Assembly: GCA_000721375.1 (NCBI GenBank)
Contig: JOGW01000005.1
Span: 248,001-312,000 of the forward strand
Origin: Streptomyces sp. NRRL B-3428
GTDB lineage: Bacteria; Actinomycetota; Actinomycetes; Streptomycetales; Streptomycetaceae
DNA: 64,000 bases
Direction: 5' to 3'
Part shown: positions 7,798-17,183 of the stretch, in pieces
Numbering within the stretch: the first letter of the stretch is position 1
Layout: each line of letters begins with the position of its first letter
The notes under the pieces: generated by a model
Databases searched by the model: none
The model's input: only the letters and a program-made list of their open reading frames with translations
Told to the model about the DNA's origin: nothing
Position numbers and translations under genes: made by a program

Positions 7798-9783
7798 TCA
7801 GCTGCTGGGCCGCACGTCCACATCGGCCGCCCGGACGAAGGCCACCCGGTGCCCGAGCTGGATCTCGTAGTACTCGTCCTTGCCGCGCACGACCTTGTGA
7901 CCCGTGACGTCGAACGTCGGCGAGAAGAAGTACTCACCGCGCACCTTGTCGCCGGCCGCGTACTTCTGGCCCGCGAGCACCTTGTACGGCAGGGCCGAGA
8001 CCGGCTGCGCGGGGATTCCCGTCCCCTCGTACGCGGCTGCCTCCGGGTAGGCACGGCCGTACACCGGGATCTCCGTACGGCCCGCCTTGGGCGTGATCAC
8101 CAGACCGGCCGCGTCCAGTGCCGTCGGCTGCTTCTTCGGGTTCTTGAACCAGGCCTTCTGGCCCAGATACCAGATCGCCGTCCAGTCGCCCTTGCGCTCG
8201 GCCACCGCGTAACGCTGGCCGGTCGAGACCCGCGAGCCGAGGTCGTTCACGCCCGTCGTCGAGGGACCGCCGCCCGGACGCAGACCGATGTCCTTGATCA
8301 GCGGAGCGTCCTCACTGGGCTCGGTGTAGACACGTACGGCACTCGATCCATGCGCGGGGCACTTCACGCCGGCCTTGGTGCAGCCGGTGAACTCCGGGCT
8401 GTTCTTGTCGTACTCCGGCGCGATGGTCACCAGACCGCCGGACGGCGAGGCGCTGCGGTGGAAGGGCTTGCCCATCAGCGTGAAGTAGTGCTGCCAGTCC
8501 CAGTACGGACCGGGGTCCGTGTGCATCTGCGGGATGTTGGCCGCGGTCGGTCCCGGCACCGTGTCATGGCCGAGGATGTGCTGGCGGTCCAGCGGGATGC
8601 CGTAGCGCTTGGACAGGTACTTCACCAGGCGCGCCGAGGTCCGGTACATCGCCTCCGTGTACCAGGTGTCCGGCGCGGTGAGGAAGCCTTCGTGCTCCAG
8701 GCCGATGGACTTGCTGTTGATGAACCAGTTGCCCGCGTGCCAGCCCACGTCCTTGAGCTTCAGATGCTGCGCGATATGGCCGTCGGTGGCGCGCAGCGAG
8801 TACTGCCAGGAGACGTACGTGGGGTCCTGGACCAGCTTGAGCACCGTGTTCCAGGTGCCCTCGGTGTCATGGATGACGATGTAGTCGATGGACTGGTCCA
8901 CCGGCCGGTCGGCCTTGTCGTGGTTGCCGTAGTCGCCGTCGCCGAACTCCTCGTAGGGCGCCGGGATCCACTCGCAGGCGACGGTGGGCGGACAGTCGGT
9001 CTCGCCCTTCTCGGCCTGGCGAAGACCCAGCTTCTCCAGCTGTGCTGCGTCCGGCTCGGCGGCCGGAGTGGCCGCGAGCTGCACCTGCTGGCCCGCGTCG
9101 GTGGTGCGTGCGGCGCCGTCGCGGATGACGGCGAACACCTCGTTCGCGTACGAGGCGGCCGTCGCCTTGTCGTCGGCGCCCGAGTAGGCGGCCACGGCTC
9201 CGTACCAGTCGGCCGGGTCCTCGCTCAGCGGCTTGCCGGCCTTCTTCTGCGCCTCGGCGAGCAGCGCCGCGCCGCCCCGCAGGTTCGCGGCGGTGTCGCT
9301 GCGCAGCTCCTCGGGGGACAGGCCCGTCAGCTCGGCCGCGTGGGGCAACGTCTTGAGCCGGGCGGGCAGTTCGGCCGGGTCCGGCAGCTTCGCCTCGGGG
9401 ATCCGCGCGGGACGGGCGGAGTCTCCGCGCGCGTCCTCGCCGCCCTCGCTGTGATGCGGGGCCTCGGCGGCCAGCGCGGTCACGGCGTCGGTGAGATGCA
9501 TCGGGCCGTAGCCGCCCGCGACACTCGGGGCGCCGTTGTGGTCGTCCCACCGCGACTGCAGATACGCGACGCCGAGCAGCACGCTCTGCGGCACCTGGTA
9601 CTCGGCGGCGGCCGCACCGAACGCGCTCTGCAGCTGAGTGGCCGATGTGGTGGCCGCCGGATTGCCGGAGGGCGCCGCGGCCACGAGGGGCAGCAGCAGA
9701 GCGGCCGTGGCGACGGCACCGGTCTTTCTGGGCAGCCGTCTGCGTACGGCAGAAGTCCGGTCAGCATCGGGTCGTCGTCGCAA
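7798..9783 (-). CDS. Secreted N-acetylmuramoyl-L-alanine amidase (Amidase_2) with C-terminal SH3-like region
   Basis: The product is 661 aa. An Arg-rich N-terminus (MRRRPDADRTSAVRRR) and a hydrophobic Ala/Leu core ending at AAAPSG give an export signal. Residues about 50-230 resemble a lysozyme/transglycosylase-like helical domain (PQSVLLGVAYLQSRWDDH). The Amidase_2/PGRP domain follows. The predicted zinc ligands are H305 (VIHDTEG), H406 (ILGHDTV) and D423 (HTDPGPYWDW), with the LEHEG segment between. The C-terminus (VRVYTEPSEDAPLI onward) reads like cell-wall-targeting SH3 repeats. The enzyme cleaves the MurNAc-L-Ala bond in peptidoglycan outside the membrane, for remodelling or autolysis. 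It is monocistronic and ends at a strong hairpin. A weak DasR-like site lies upstream. Confidence 0.88.
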   Translation of the reverse strand: MRRRPDADRTSAVRRRLPRKTGAVATAALLLPLVAAAPSGNPAATTSATQLQSAFGAAAAEYQVPQSVLLGVAYLQSRWDDHNGAPSVAGGYGPMHLTDAVTALAAEAPHHSEGGEDARGDSARPARIPEAKLPDPAELPARLKTLPHAAELTGLSPEELRSDTAANLRGGAALLAEAQKKAGKPLSEDPADWYGAVAAYSGADDKATAASYANEVFAVIRDGAARTTDAGQQVQLAATPAAEPDAAQLEKLGLRQAEKGETDCPPTVACEWIPAPYEEFGDGDYGNHDKADRPVDQSIDYIVIHDTEGTWNTVLKLVQDPTYVSWQYSLRATDGHIAQHLKLKDVGWHAGNWFINSKSIGLEHEGFLTAPDTWYTEAMYRTSARLVKYLSKRYGIPLDRQHILGHDTVPGPTAANIPQMHTDPGPYWDWQHYFTLMGKPFHRSASPSGGLVTIAPEYDKNSPEFTGCTKAGVKCPAHGSSAVRVYTEPSEDAPLIKDIGLRPGGGPSTTGVNDLGSRVSTGQRYAVAERKGDWTAIWYLGQKAWFKNPKKQPTALDAAGLVITPKAGRTEIPVYGRAYPEAAAYEGTGIPAQPVSALPYKVLAGQKYAAGDKVRGEYFFSPTFDVTGHKVVRGKDEYYEIQLGHRVAFVRAADVDVRPSS

Positions 9784-9958
9784 AGCAGCCTCCGGGACGG
9801 TGGGGCGCCAAGGGCGCAGGGGGCGTACGGGGCCGGGCGTGGTCAGTGGTACCGGTTGCCCGACGATCCGTCAATCATGCGACAGCAAAGGGGATTTCCC
9901 ATGTCAGCGCGGGGTTCGGCGGTTTCCGTCCCGGTGGTCGGGCGGCCTGCGACGCGTC

Positions 9959-9974
9959 AGTGGAATGGACCAAT
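9959..9974 (-). promoter_or_regulatory. Possible DasR (dre-like) site upstream of amidase gene
   Basis: On the minus strand the site reads ATTGGTCCATTCCACT. It agrees at 12 of 16 positions with the dre consensus ACTGGTCTAGACCACT that I recall for the N-acetylglucosamine regulator DasR. It lies about 175 bp upstream of the amidase start, between that gene and the 3' end of the ROK gene. The match is partial, so this is tentative. Confidence 0.25.
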
Positions 9975-10036
9975 GCGTCCGGGCTGAGCAGGCAGGATGA
10001 CGAGGCGTCAGCTGGGCTCGCCGTCTCGGCATGTGG

Positions 10037-11224
10037 TCAGCCGGCGGTCGTCGCCAGGGCTCGGTCCACCTGATCGGGTGACAGGGCGTGTTCGATCGCA
10101 AGGATGCCCGCGCCGACCGCCGCCGCGTTCTCTCCCGTACGACTGGGCTCGATCCTCAGCACATGGGTCGCGAGGGGATGGGACCGCCGGTAGACCGCCT
10201 CGCGCACCCCCGCGAGGAGTTGGTCGTGGACGGCCGCGAGCGCGCCGCCGACCACCACCGTGTCCGGGTTGAAGAAGTTCACCAGACCGGCGAGGACTTC
10301 GCCGACAGCGCGTCCCGCCTCGCGCACCATCCGCACCGCGTCACGGTTGCCGGACTTCACCAGGCGTACGACATCGCTGCCGCTCGCCGCGTCCAGACCG
10401 AGGTCGGTCAGCTTGCGGGCCAGGGCGCCGCCGCCCGCGACCGCTTCCAGACAGCCCGAGTTGCCGCAGCGGCAGGGCTCGGTGTCGTCCGCCACGCGGA
10501 TATGGCCGATGTCGCCGGCGCTGCCCTGCGCTCCGCGGTGCAGGCGGCCGTCGGCGATGATGCCGCAGCCGATACCCGTACCGACCTTGATGTAGAGCAG
10601 ATAGCGGGTCCCCGGGAACGCGATCCGCTGCTCGGCGAGCGCCATCACGTTCACGTCGTTGTCGACGAGCGCACGCACCCCGAAGCGGTCGGCGAAGAAC
10701 TCCGGGATGGGGTACTGGTGCCAGCCCGGCATGATGGGCGGATCGACCGGCCGGCCCGTGGTGAACTCGACGGGACCCGGTACCCCGACCCCGATCGCCT
10801 GCAGCGTCTGCGGGGCGTGATCGGCCTCCTTGAGCAGCGCGTGCAGGGTTTTGTCGACATGCGCGAGCACCGACTGCGGGCCGTCCGCGATGGACAGCGG
10901 GTCCTCGCGCTGGGCGAGCGTGGCGCCGTTGAGGTCGAGCAGGGCCACCCGGCAGTGCGAGGCGCCCAGGTCCACGCCCGCGACGGCGTGCGCTCCCGTA
11001 CGCAACTGCAGGCGCCGCGGGGGCCGGCCGCCGGTCGAAGCGCCGTCGGCGTTGTCCTCGTCGACGAAGCCATGGGCGATCAGGGCCTCCACGCGCTGCG
11101 ACACCGTGGAGCGCGCCAGACCCGTCAGGCGGGCGATATCCGCCCGGGTTTCCACGGAGCCGGAGCGGATCAGTGCGAGCACATCGCCCGCGGAAGCGGA
11201 GGAGACATCGGGCGCGGTCGGCAT
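10037..11224 (-). CDS. ROK-family transcriptional repressor (XylR/NagC type)
   Basis: The product is 395 aa from the ATG at 11224. The frame is open 44 codons further upstream, but that stretch lacks HTH or ROK character and would run through the promoter of the divergent ABC operon. The N-terminal winged HTH (ETRADIARLTGLARSTVSQRVEALI) precedes the ROK sugar-kinase-like fold. That fold has AVAGVDLGASH (phosphate loop), VDNDVNVMALAEQ, IKVGTGIGCGI, and the zinc motif GDIGHIRV followed by CRCGNSGCLE. ROK repressors sense a sugar or sugar phosphate. It is divergent from a ribose-type sugar ABC operon and almost certainly controls it from the 183-bp intergenic region. Confidence 0.88.
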   Translation of the reverse strand: MPTAPDVSSASAGDVLALIRSGSVETRADIARLTGLARSTVSQRVEALIAHGFVDEDNADGASTGGRPPRRLQLRTGAHAVAGVDLGASHCRVALLDLNGATLAQREDPLSIADGPQSVLAHVDKTLHALLKEADHAPQTLQAIGVGVPGPVEFTTGRPVDPPIMPGWHQYPIPEFFADRFGVRALVDNDVNVMALAEQRIAFPGTRYLLYIKVGTGIGCGIIADGRLHRGAQGSAGDIGHIRVADDTEPCRCGNSGCLEAVAGGGALARKLTDLGLDAASGSDVVRLVKSGNRDAVRMVREAGRAVGEVLAGLVNFFNPDTVVVGGALAAVHDQLLAGVREAVYRRSHPLATHVLRIEPSRTGENAAAVGAGILAIEHALSPDQVDRALATTAG

Positions 11225-11328
11225 GCGGCCACCATAGAGGTCAACTTCCGCTGCATACAAGGCTGCTCGTGTTCGGGGATCGACATAAGTCACCGTCAAA
11301 AACCTTGTGCAGAACGGCGCTTGGACTC

Positions 11329-11357
11329 TTGACAGGTAAAAGCGTCGCCACGACATT
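11329..11357 (+). promoter_or_regulatory. Candidate promoter of sugar ABC operon
   Basis: TTGACA (11329-11334) is an ideal -35. After 17 bp the sequence GACATT (11352-11357) is a passable -10. It lies about 50 bp before the ATPase start at 11408 and within the region the divergent ROK repressor is expected to bind. Confidence 0.5.
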
Positions 11358-11407
11358 GCTCCGCGGTGGTGTGCAGAAATCCGATGTCTGCCGAAGGAGC
11401 CCCGCTG

Positions 11408-12946
11408 ATGCCGGCCACGCGCGAGTCACCGCGGTCACCCGAGCCCGCGGCACCCCTGCTGACCATGCGCAACGTGTCGAAGAGCTTTCTCGGCGTACGA
11501 GTGCTCCATGACGTCAGCCTCGATCTCGCCGCGGGCGAGGTGCACGCCCTGGTCGGCGAGAACGGTGCCGGCAAGTCGACCCTGATGAAGGTGCTGGCCG
11601 GCGAGCACGTGGCCGACAACGGCACCGTCGAACTCGACGGCACCGTCCATGCGTTCACGCATCCGCAGCAGGCGCAGGCGGCCGGGGTCGGCATCATCCA
11701 CCAGGAGTTCGCGCTTCTCGAGCACCGTACGGTCGCCGAGAACGTCTTCCTCGGACGGGAGCCGACGAAGTACGGCCTGGTCGACCGCCGCACGATGGAG
11801 CGGCGCACCGGGCAGCTGCTCGCGGAGCTCGGTGAGAGCGGGATTTCGCCGCGCATGTACGTACGTGAGCTGTCCGTGGCCCGCCGGCAGACCGTCGAGA
11901 TCGTCAAGGCGCTCGCCTCGGACGTGCGCGTCCTGGTGATGGACGAGCCGACCGCACCGCTCGCCGAACACGAGGCGCGATTGCTCCATGCCCTGGTCCG
12001 AAGGCTCGCCGAGCGCGGGCTCGGGATCCTGTACATCTCTCACCGGCTGCGCGAGGTCTTCGAACTCTCGTCACGTATCACGGTGTTGAAGGACGGCCGG
12101 CACATCACCACCGTGCCCACCGCCACGACGGACACCGACACGATCGTCAGGGCGATGGTCGGACGCGACCTCAGCGCCTACTACCCGCCGCGCGCCACGG
12201 CGGACGAGGTCGGACAGGTCGCGCTGTCACTGCAAGGTGGCGCCAACCGACGCCTGAAGGGCATCGACCTGGAGCTGCGGGCCGGTGAGGTCGTCGGGAT
12301 CGCCGGCCTCCAGGGCTCGGGGCGGACTTCGCTCGCCCGTGCTCTGTTCGGCGCCGATCCCCTCACCGGCGGCGAAATGACGGTCGGCGGCAGGAAGCTG
12401 AGGCCGCGCGGTCCCCGTGATGCCATTCGCGCCGGGATCGCCCTGGTCACCGAGGACCGCAAGGGCGAAGGGCTTGCGCTGCGCCAGTCCGTACGCGACA
12501 ACGCCCTCCTCGTCACCCGGGCCGTACCCGGGCAGCAGCGCACCGGAGCCGCACGCGGCCTCACCGAGCTTCTCGAACGGGTACGCCTTCAGGCGCGTGG
12601 GGGCCCCGACCAGCAGGTGCAGTACCTGTCCGGTGGCAACCAGCAGAAGGTCGTCATCGCCAAGTGGCTGGCCGCCGCGCCCAAGGTTCTGCTCTTCGAC
12701 GAGCCCACCCGGGGCGTGGACGTGGGCGCCAAAGCGGCGATCCACAGCCTCGTACGCGATCTGGCCAAGGAAGGACTCGCGGTCCTGATCATCTCCTCCG
12801 AACTGCCCGAACTCATCGGCATGAGCGACCGCGTCCTCGTGATGAGCGACGGACGGATCGCCGGTCAACTGCCGGCCGGAGCAACCGAGGAGGACATCAT
12901 GCGCCTGGCCACCGGGCCCGTCGAAGAGGGGACGGACGCCGCATGA
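11408..12946 (+). CDS. Sugar ABC transporter ATPase (RbsA/XylG type, two nucleotide-binding domains)
   Basis: The product is 512 aa. I chose ATG 11408 because GAAGGAG sits 8 bp upstream; GTG 11366 and ATG 11384 are alternatives without a site. Domain 1 has Walker A GENGAGKST (K56), the diverged signature RELSVARRQTVEI and Walker B VLVMDEPTAPL. Domain 2 has a degenerate Walker A (GLQGSGRTSLARAL), an intact signature YLSGGNQQKVVIAKW and VLLFDEPTRGVD. This is the fused duplicate arrangement of CUT2-family ribose/xylose importers. It energises uptake through the two permeases that follow. The stop overlaps the next start (ATGA). Confidence 0.92.
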   Translation: MPATRESPRSPEPAAPLLTMRNVSKSFLGVRVLHDVSLDLAAGEVHALVGENGAGKSTLMKVLAGEHVADNGTVELDGTVHAFTHPQQAQAAGVGIIHQEFALLEHRTVAENVFLGREPTKYGLVDRRTMERRTGQLLAELGESGISPRMYVRELSVARRQTVEIVKALASDVRVLVMDEPTAPLAEHEARLLHALVRRLAERGLGILYISHRLREVFELSSRITVLKDGRHITTVPTATTDTDTIVRAMVGRDLSAYYPPRATADEVGQVALSLQGGANRRLKGIDLELRAGEVVGIAGLQGSGRTSLARALFGADPLTGGEMTVGGRKLRPRGPRDAIRAGIALVTEDRKGEGLALRQSVRDNALLVTRAVPGQQRTGAARGLTELLERVRLQARGGPDQQVQYLSGGNQQKVVIAKWLAAAPKVLLFDEPTRGVDVGAKAAIHSLVRDLAKEGLAVLIISSELPELIGMSDRVLVMSDGRIAGQLPAGATEEDIMRLATGPVEEGTDAA

Positions 12947-13944
12947 CCACTCCGACGGCTCTCGCCCCGGCCGCGCTCCTGCCCGAGCCGGTCGGGCGCC
13001 GCCCGAAACTCACCGACCCGGCCGTCGGCGTCTGGCTCGCGGCCGCCGTGGTGATCGCGCTCGGCTGGCTGATCGTCACCATCGACGGCGGCAGCTTCTT
13101 CGCGCGCGCCAACCTCACCACGATTCTGTCCAACTGCGTGGCACTCGGCCTGGTCGCCGTGGGCCAGAGCGTGGTGATCCTCACCGGATCGCTCGATCTG
13201 TCCGTGGCGTATCTGATCAGTCTCGGCACCCTCGTGGCCGCCGAGACCATGCAGGACGGCAGTGTCGTCACCGGCGTACTCGCCGTGCTCGCGCTCTCCG
13301 CCGCCGTGGGGCTCGCCAACGGCCTCATCGTCACCGGCCTCAAGGTCAACGCCTTCATCGCCACCCTCGGCACCGCGTTCATCCTGCGCGGCTACATCGA
13401 GGACAACTACACCGGACCCGCGGGCCAGGTGCCCGCCTCCTTCCGGCACCTCGGCTACGACCGGATCGGCTTCATCCCCGTCTCGGTGTTCCTGCTCGCC
13501 GCCGTGGCGGCCGTGGCGTGGCTCCTGACCAAGCGCACCAGACTCGGCCACCACCTCTACGCGACCGGCGGGGACGAGCACGCGGCCAGGCTCTCCGGAG
13601 TGCGCACCCGCCGCACCGTGATCATCGCCCACCTCATCTGCTCCCTGTGCGTGGGCGCCGCAGCCCTCTTCCTCGCCTCGCGCCTGGGCGCGGGCGCCCC
13701 CTGGGCCGGCACCGAGGCGCGCTACGACCTCGAGTCGATCGCCGCGGTGGTGCTCGGCGGCACGGCGCTGGCCGGCGGGCGCGGGGGAGTGGCGGGGACT
13801 CTCGGCGGGGTGCTGATCCTCGCCGTCCTCGACAGCGTCTTCAACCAGCTCTCCGTGGACCCGTTCTTCAAGAACGTCGTACGCGGCGTGGTGATCATCG
13901 CCGCGGTGGCGCTGTACGCCCGACGCGGCAGGAGGTCCGTATGA
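12943..13944 (+). CDS. Sugar ABC transporter permease (RbsC type), first
   Basis: The product is 333 aa, starting in an ATGA overlap with the ATPase stop. It has about eight to ten hydrophobic segments. The CUT2 permease signature GQSVVILTGSLDLSVAYLIS is present, as is the cytoplasmic coupling loop YATGGDEHAARLSGVRTRR. Late motifs include AAVVLGGTALAGGRGG and FFKNVVRGVVIIAAVAL. It forms half of the membrane channel, presumably paired with the second permease gene, since the two differ clearly in sequence. Confidence 0.9.
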   Translation: MTTPTALAPAALLPEPVGRRPKLTDPAVGVWLAAAVVIALGWLIVTIDGGSFFARANLTTILSNCVALGLVAVGQSVVILTGSLDLSVAYLISLGTLVAAETMQDGSVVTGVLAVLALSAAVGLANGLIVTGLKVNAFIATLGTAFILRGYIEDNYTGPAGQVPASFRHLGYDRIGFIPVSVFLLAAVAAVAWLLTKRTRLGHHLYATGGDEHAARLSGVRTRRTVIIAHLICSLCVGAAALFLASRLGAGAPWAGTEARYDLESIAAVVLGGTALAGGRGGVAGTLGGVLILAVLDSVFNQLSVDPFFKNVVRGVVIIAAVALYARRGRRSV

Positions 13945-14975
13945 CCACGGCCACGGCAACCCCGGCTCCGTACAAGCGCGTTGTCGCCGCACTCGGTACC
14001 GGCATCCCGGTGTACGCGCTCCTGGTGGTCCTGCTCGTGGCGCTGGCGATCACCGATCCCGGCTTCTATGAGCTCGACCGGTTCCTGGCCTTCGTCAAGC
14101 GCGCGGCGCCCCTGGTGATCCTCGCCGCCGGGCAGTATCTGGTCATCGTCAGCGGCGAGTTCGACCTCTCGGTGGGCGCCATCGTCACGGCGGGCGTCGT
14201 GGTCGCGGCCGAACTGTACGGGTCCTACCCCGACGCGCACTGGCTGGTGATCAGCCTCGCCCTGGTGCTCGCCGGAGCCGTCGTGGGACTCGCCAACGGC
14301 CTGATCACCACGGCCCTGCGCGTGCCGTCCTTCATCACCACCCTCGGCATGATGCTGATCCTCGAAGGCGCCGTCTTCTACTGGACCGGCGGCTCCCCGC
14401 ACGGCTCCATGCCCGAGGACTTCCGCGCCCTCGGCCGTAACTCCGCCTTCGGCCGGCTCCCTTGGGCCGTTCTCGTCTGCCTCGCCGTCGGCGCCTTCGC
14501 GGTGTGGCTGATGCGCCGCGACTTCGGCCGCACTCTGATCGCCACCGGCGACAGCGAGCGCACGGCGGCACTTTCCGGCGTACGGGTGCACCGCGTGCGG
14601 GTCCTCGCCTTCGTGCTCTCCGGGATCGCCGCCGCGCTCGCCGCCATCCTCGTCGGCGGCTTCTCCGGAGTCTCCGCACAGGCCGGGCGCGGCCTGGAGT
14701 TCGAGGCCATCACCGCCGTGGTGCTCGGCGGCGTGGTCCTGGGCGGCGGACGCGGCTCGGTCGTGGCCGCGATGGCCGGTGCCTTCTCGCTGCAGGCGCT
14801 GTTCACCCTGCTCAACCTCCAGGGCGTCTCCGGCGCCCTCGAATCCACCGTCCAGGGCGTGATCGTCATCGCCGCCGTCGGTCTCGGCGCCGCCAACTGG
14901 TCCCGTATCCGGGCGACCGCCGACCGATCCCGCAACCGCCGCCGCACCGACTCCCCGGGAGGGACACCCTCATGA
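13941..14975 (+). CDS. Sugar ABC transporter permease (RbsC type), second
   Basis: The product is 344 aa. The ATG at 13941 overlaps the previous stop and follows GGAGG. CUT2 signature segments are GQYLVIVSGEFDLSVGAIV, IATGDSERTAALSGVRVHR and TAVVLGGVVLGGGRGS. The hydrophobic profile matches RbsC. With its neighbour it suggests a heterodimeric channel rather than the homodimer of E. coli ribose uptake. Its stop overlaps the binding-protein start (ATGA), so the operon is translationally coupled. Confidence 0.9.
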   Translation: MTTATATPAPYKRVVAALGTGIPVYALLVVLLVALAITDPGFYELDRFLAFVKRAAPLVILAAGQYLVIVSGEFDLSVGAIVTAGVVVAAELYGSYPDAHWLVISLALVLAGAVVGLANGLITTALRVPSFITTLGMMLILEGAVFYWTGGSPHGSMPEDFRALGRNSAFGRLPWAVLVCLAVGAFAVWLMRRDFGRTLIATGDSERTAALSGVRVHRVRVLAFVLSGIAAALAAILVGGFSGVSAQAGRGLEFEAITAVVLGGVVLGGGRGSVVAAMAGAFSLQALFTLLNLQGVSGALESTVQGVIVIAAVGLGAANWSRIRATADRSRNRRRTDSPGGTPS

Positions 14976-16183
14976 CCCACCTCAGGAAACACAGACTCCT
15001 GACAGCAGGCGCCACCGTGTTCGCGGGCGTCCTGCTCGCGTCCTGTTCCAGCGACGCACCACCTGAGAGCCCCGGCGCCTCGGCCACGAAGAGCCCGGAC
15101 GACAAGGCCACCGAGCAGTCCAAGTTCTTCGAACAGGGCGAGTACGACCGGCAGATCAAGCTCGCCGACGTCACCCCGCAAGGGCCCGCCGACAAACCCT
15201 GGGTGCAGATGCTCGAACCGGAGATGCGCGACACCGCCGAGTTCAAGAGGAAGGGCGGCCTCGCGGGCACTCATCTCTGCTTCTCCAACGCGGGTGTCTT
15301 CAACCCCTGGCGCCAGGTCGGTCTGAAGAACATGAACGCCGAGGTGAAACTACACAAGGAGATCACCGAGTTCACCGTCCTGGACGCCCAGGGCAAGGAC
15401 GACAAGCAGATCTCCGACATCGAGGAGCTCACCGGAAAGGGCTGTGACGCGCTGATCGTCTCGCCCAACACCACGGCCACCCTCACCCCCGCCGTCGAGG
15501 CCGCGTGCACCAAGGTCCCGGTGATCGTCTTCGACCGCGGTGTGCAGACCGACTGCCCGGTCACCTTCATCAACCCCATCGGCGGATACGGATACGGCTC
15601 GGTCGCCGCCGACTTCCTGGTCGAGAAGGTCGAGCCCAAGGGCAAGATCCTCGCCCTGCGGATCTCACCCGGTGTGGACGTCCTGGAGAACCGCTGGTCG
15701 GCCGCGAAGGTGGCCTTCGACAAGAGCGAACTCGACGTCGTGGACATCAAGTTCACCGACGGCGACCCCGCCAAGACGAAGTCGATCGTCGCCGACGCCA
15801 TCTCGCGGCACGGGCGGATCGACGGCGTGTGGATGGACGCGGGCGCCACCTCGGTCGCCGCGATCGAGGCCTTCGAGGACGCGGGCGTGGACGTACCGCC
15901 GATCACGGGTGAGGACCAGCAGGACTTCCTCCAGGCCTGGAAGGACAAGAAGCTGACCGCGATCGCCCCGACGTACCCCACCTTCCAGTGGCGCACCCCG
16001 GTGATCGCGGCCCTCGACATCCTCGCGGGCAAGCAGGTGCCCAAGGAGTGGAAGCTTCCGCAGCCGACCGTCACCGAGGAGAACCTGGACGACTACCTGC
16101 AGGAGGGCATGCCGCCGCTGCACTATGCGATGTGCGGCTGCGAGGATCTGCCGGGCTTCCCGAAGGACTGGGGCGGTAAGTGA
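14972..16183 (+). CDS. Sugar ABC transporter substrate-binding lipoprotein
   Basis: The product is 403 aa. The lipobox VLLASCSS places the lipidated Cys near residue 25, so the protein is membrane-anchored outside the cell. The mature part has the periplasmic-binding-protein type 1 (RbsB) fold: LCFSNAGVFNPWRQV, DALIVSPNTTATLTPAVEAAC, VPVIVFDRGV and GVWMDAGATSVAAIEAFEDAG. The first 70 mature residues are a longer, charged linker than in RbsB. The ligand cannot be read from sequence. The adjacent epimerase-like gene suggests a ketose or another less common monosaccharide. The stop overlaps the next gene's GTG start. Confidence 0.88.
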   Translation: MTHLRKHRLLTAGATVFAGVLLASCSSDAPPESPGASATKSPDDKATEQSKFFEQGEYDRQIKLADVTPQGPADKPWVQMLEPEMRDTAEFKRKGGLAGTHLCFSNAGVFNPWRQVGLKNMNAEVKLHKEITEFTVLDAQGKDDKQISDIEELTGKGCDALIVSPNTTATLTPAVEAACTKVPVIVFDRGVQTDCPVTFINPIGGYGYGSVAADFLVEKVEPKGKILALRISPGVDVLENRWSAAKVAFDKSELDVVDIKFTDGDPAKTKSIVADAISRHGRIDGVWMDAGATSVAAIEAFEDAGVDVPPITGEDQQDFLQAWKDKKLTAIAPTYPTFQWRTPVIAALDILAGKQVPKEWKLPQPTVTEENLDDYLQEGMPPLHYAMCGCEDLPGFPKDWGGK

Positions 16184-17058
16184 GCACTCCTGTAAGGAAG
16201 ATCGGGGCCAACCCCTGGATCTGGCACTCGCCGGTCGGGCAGGAAGCACTCGCCGAAGTGCTGCCCCGCCTGGCCGGCTGGGGCTTCGACTGTGTCGAAC
16301 TGCCCCTGGAACAGGCCGACGACTGGGAACCGGCCGCGGCGGTCAAACTCCTCGACGCCACCGGCCTGCGTCCCGCCGCGGTGATCGCCGTCATGCCCCC
16401 CGACCGCGACCTGGTGCGCACGAGCGCCGAGACGGTGCGCACCACCCAGGACTATCTGCGCCGGTGTATCGACGCGGCCCACGCCGTCAGCGCCCCCGTG
16501 GTGGCCGGACCCGTCTACGCGGCGGTCGGCCGGACCTGGCGGATGGACCGGGGCGAGCGCTCGGCGGCGTACGAGGAGTGGCGCGAGAACATCGCCCCGG
16601 TCGTCGAGTACGCCCAGCGCGCCGGTGTCCGTATCGGTGTGGAACCCCTCAACCGGTACGAGACCAGCCTGTTCAACACCGTCGAGCAGACCCTGGAAGG
16701 ACTCGGCGACCTGCCGACGTGCACTGTCGGCCTCGCGCTCGACACCTACCACCAGAACATCGAGGAACGCTCCTTGCCCGCGGCCGTGCACGCGGCCGCC
16801 GGGCGGATCGCCCATGTCCAGGTGTGCGCCAACGACCGGGGAGCGCCCGGGGCCGACCATCTGGACTGGGGCGGGTTCCTCGACGCGCTGGACGCGGTGG
16901 ACTTCCACGGACCGCTCTGTATCGAGTCGTTCACCGCGCACAACGCGACCATCGCGGTCGCCGCCTCCGTATGGCGGCCGCTCGCCCCCACGCAGGACGC
17001 CATCGCCACCGACGGCTTGGGGTTCTTGCGCCGCCTGCTCGCCGGGCGCCGCACCTGA
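16180..17058 (+). CDS. Sugar isomerase/epimerase TIM-barrel protein (D-tagatose/D-psicose 3-epimerase-like)
   Basis: The product is 292 aa, starting GTG 16180 in a GTGA overlap with the binding-protein gene. Motifs match the ketose 3-epimerase branch of the AP-endonuclease-2 superfamily. They are GVEPLNRYET (metal Glu), LALDTYHQNIEE (metal Asp with following His), HVQVCANDRGAPGADHLDW (metal His) and CIESFT (catalytic Glu). Such enzymes epimerise free ketoses at C3 with a divalent metal. Relatives also act in inositol and 3-keto-sugar metabolism. Its place as the last overlapping gene of the import operon suggests it acts first on the imported sugar in the cytoplasm. Confidence 0.82.
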   Translation: MSTPVRKIGANPWIWHSPVGQEALAEVLPRLAGWGFDCVELPLEQADDWEPAAAVKLLDATGLRPAAVIAVMPPDRDLVRTSAETVRTTQDYLRRCIDAAHAVSAPVVAGPVYAAVGRTWRMDRGERSAAYEEWRENIAPVVEYAQRAGVRIGVEPLNRYETSLFNTVEQTLEGLGDLPTCTVGLALDTYHQNIEERSLPAAVHAAAGRIAHVQVCANDRGAPGADHLDWGGFLDALDAVDFHGPLCIESFTAHNATIAVAASVWRPLAPTQDAIATDGLGFLRRLLAGRRT

Positions 17059-17072
17059 ACCGCAACCACTGA

Positions 17073-17114
17073 CGGCACCACCCATCAGGTGCCACGCATT
17101 CGGCACCACCCATC
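17073..17114 (+). repeat. Direct repeats and small hairpin between epimerase and ThuA genes
   Basis: The 14-mer CGGCACCACCCATC occurs twice (17073-17086, 17101-17114). The first copy also forms a GGCACC/GGTGCC stem with an 8-base loop (17074-17093). Further copies of ATCCGGCACC continue to about 17147. It may be a regulatory or intergenic processing site, since the flanking genes are co-directional 125 bp apart. Confidence 0.5.
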
Positions 17115-17183
17115 CGGCACCGCACCACCGCTCTGACATCCGGCACCCCCACCGCACAGCCGATACGACAGAGAGGACCCCTC

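Noticed and set aside
9901..9987. 28-residue ORF with AAAGGGG ribosome-site-like sequence
   Set aside because: It lies between the start of the minus-strand amidase gene and the end of the ROK gene with no downstream partner, and its composition resembles random GC-rich frame translation.
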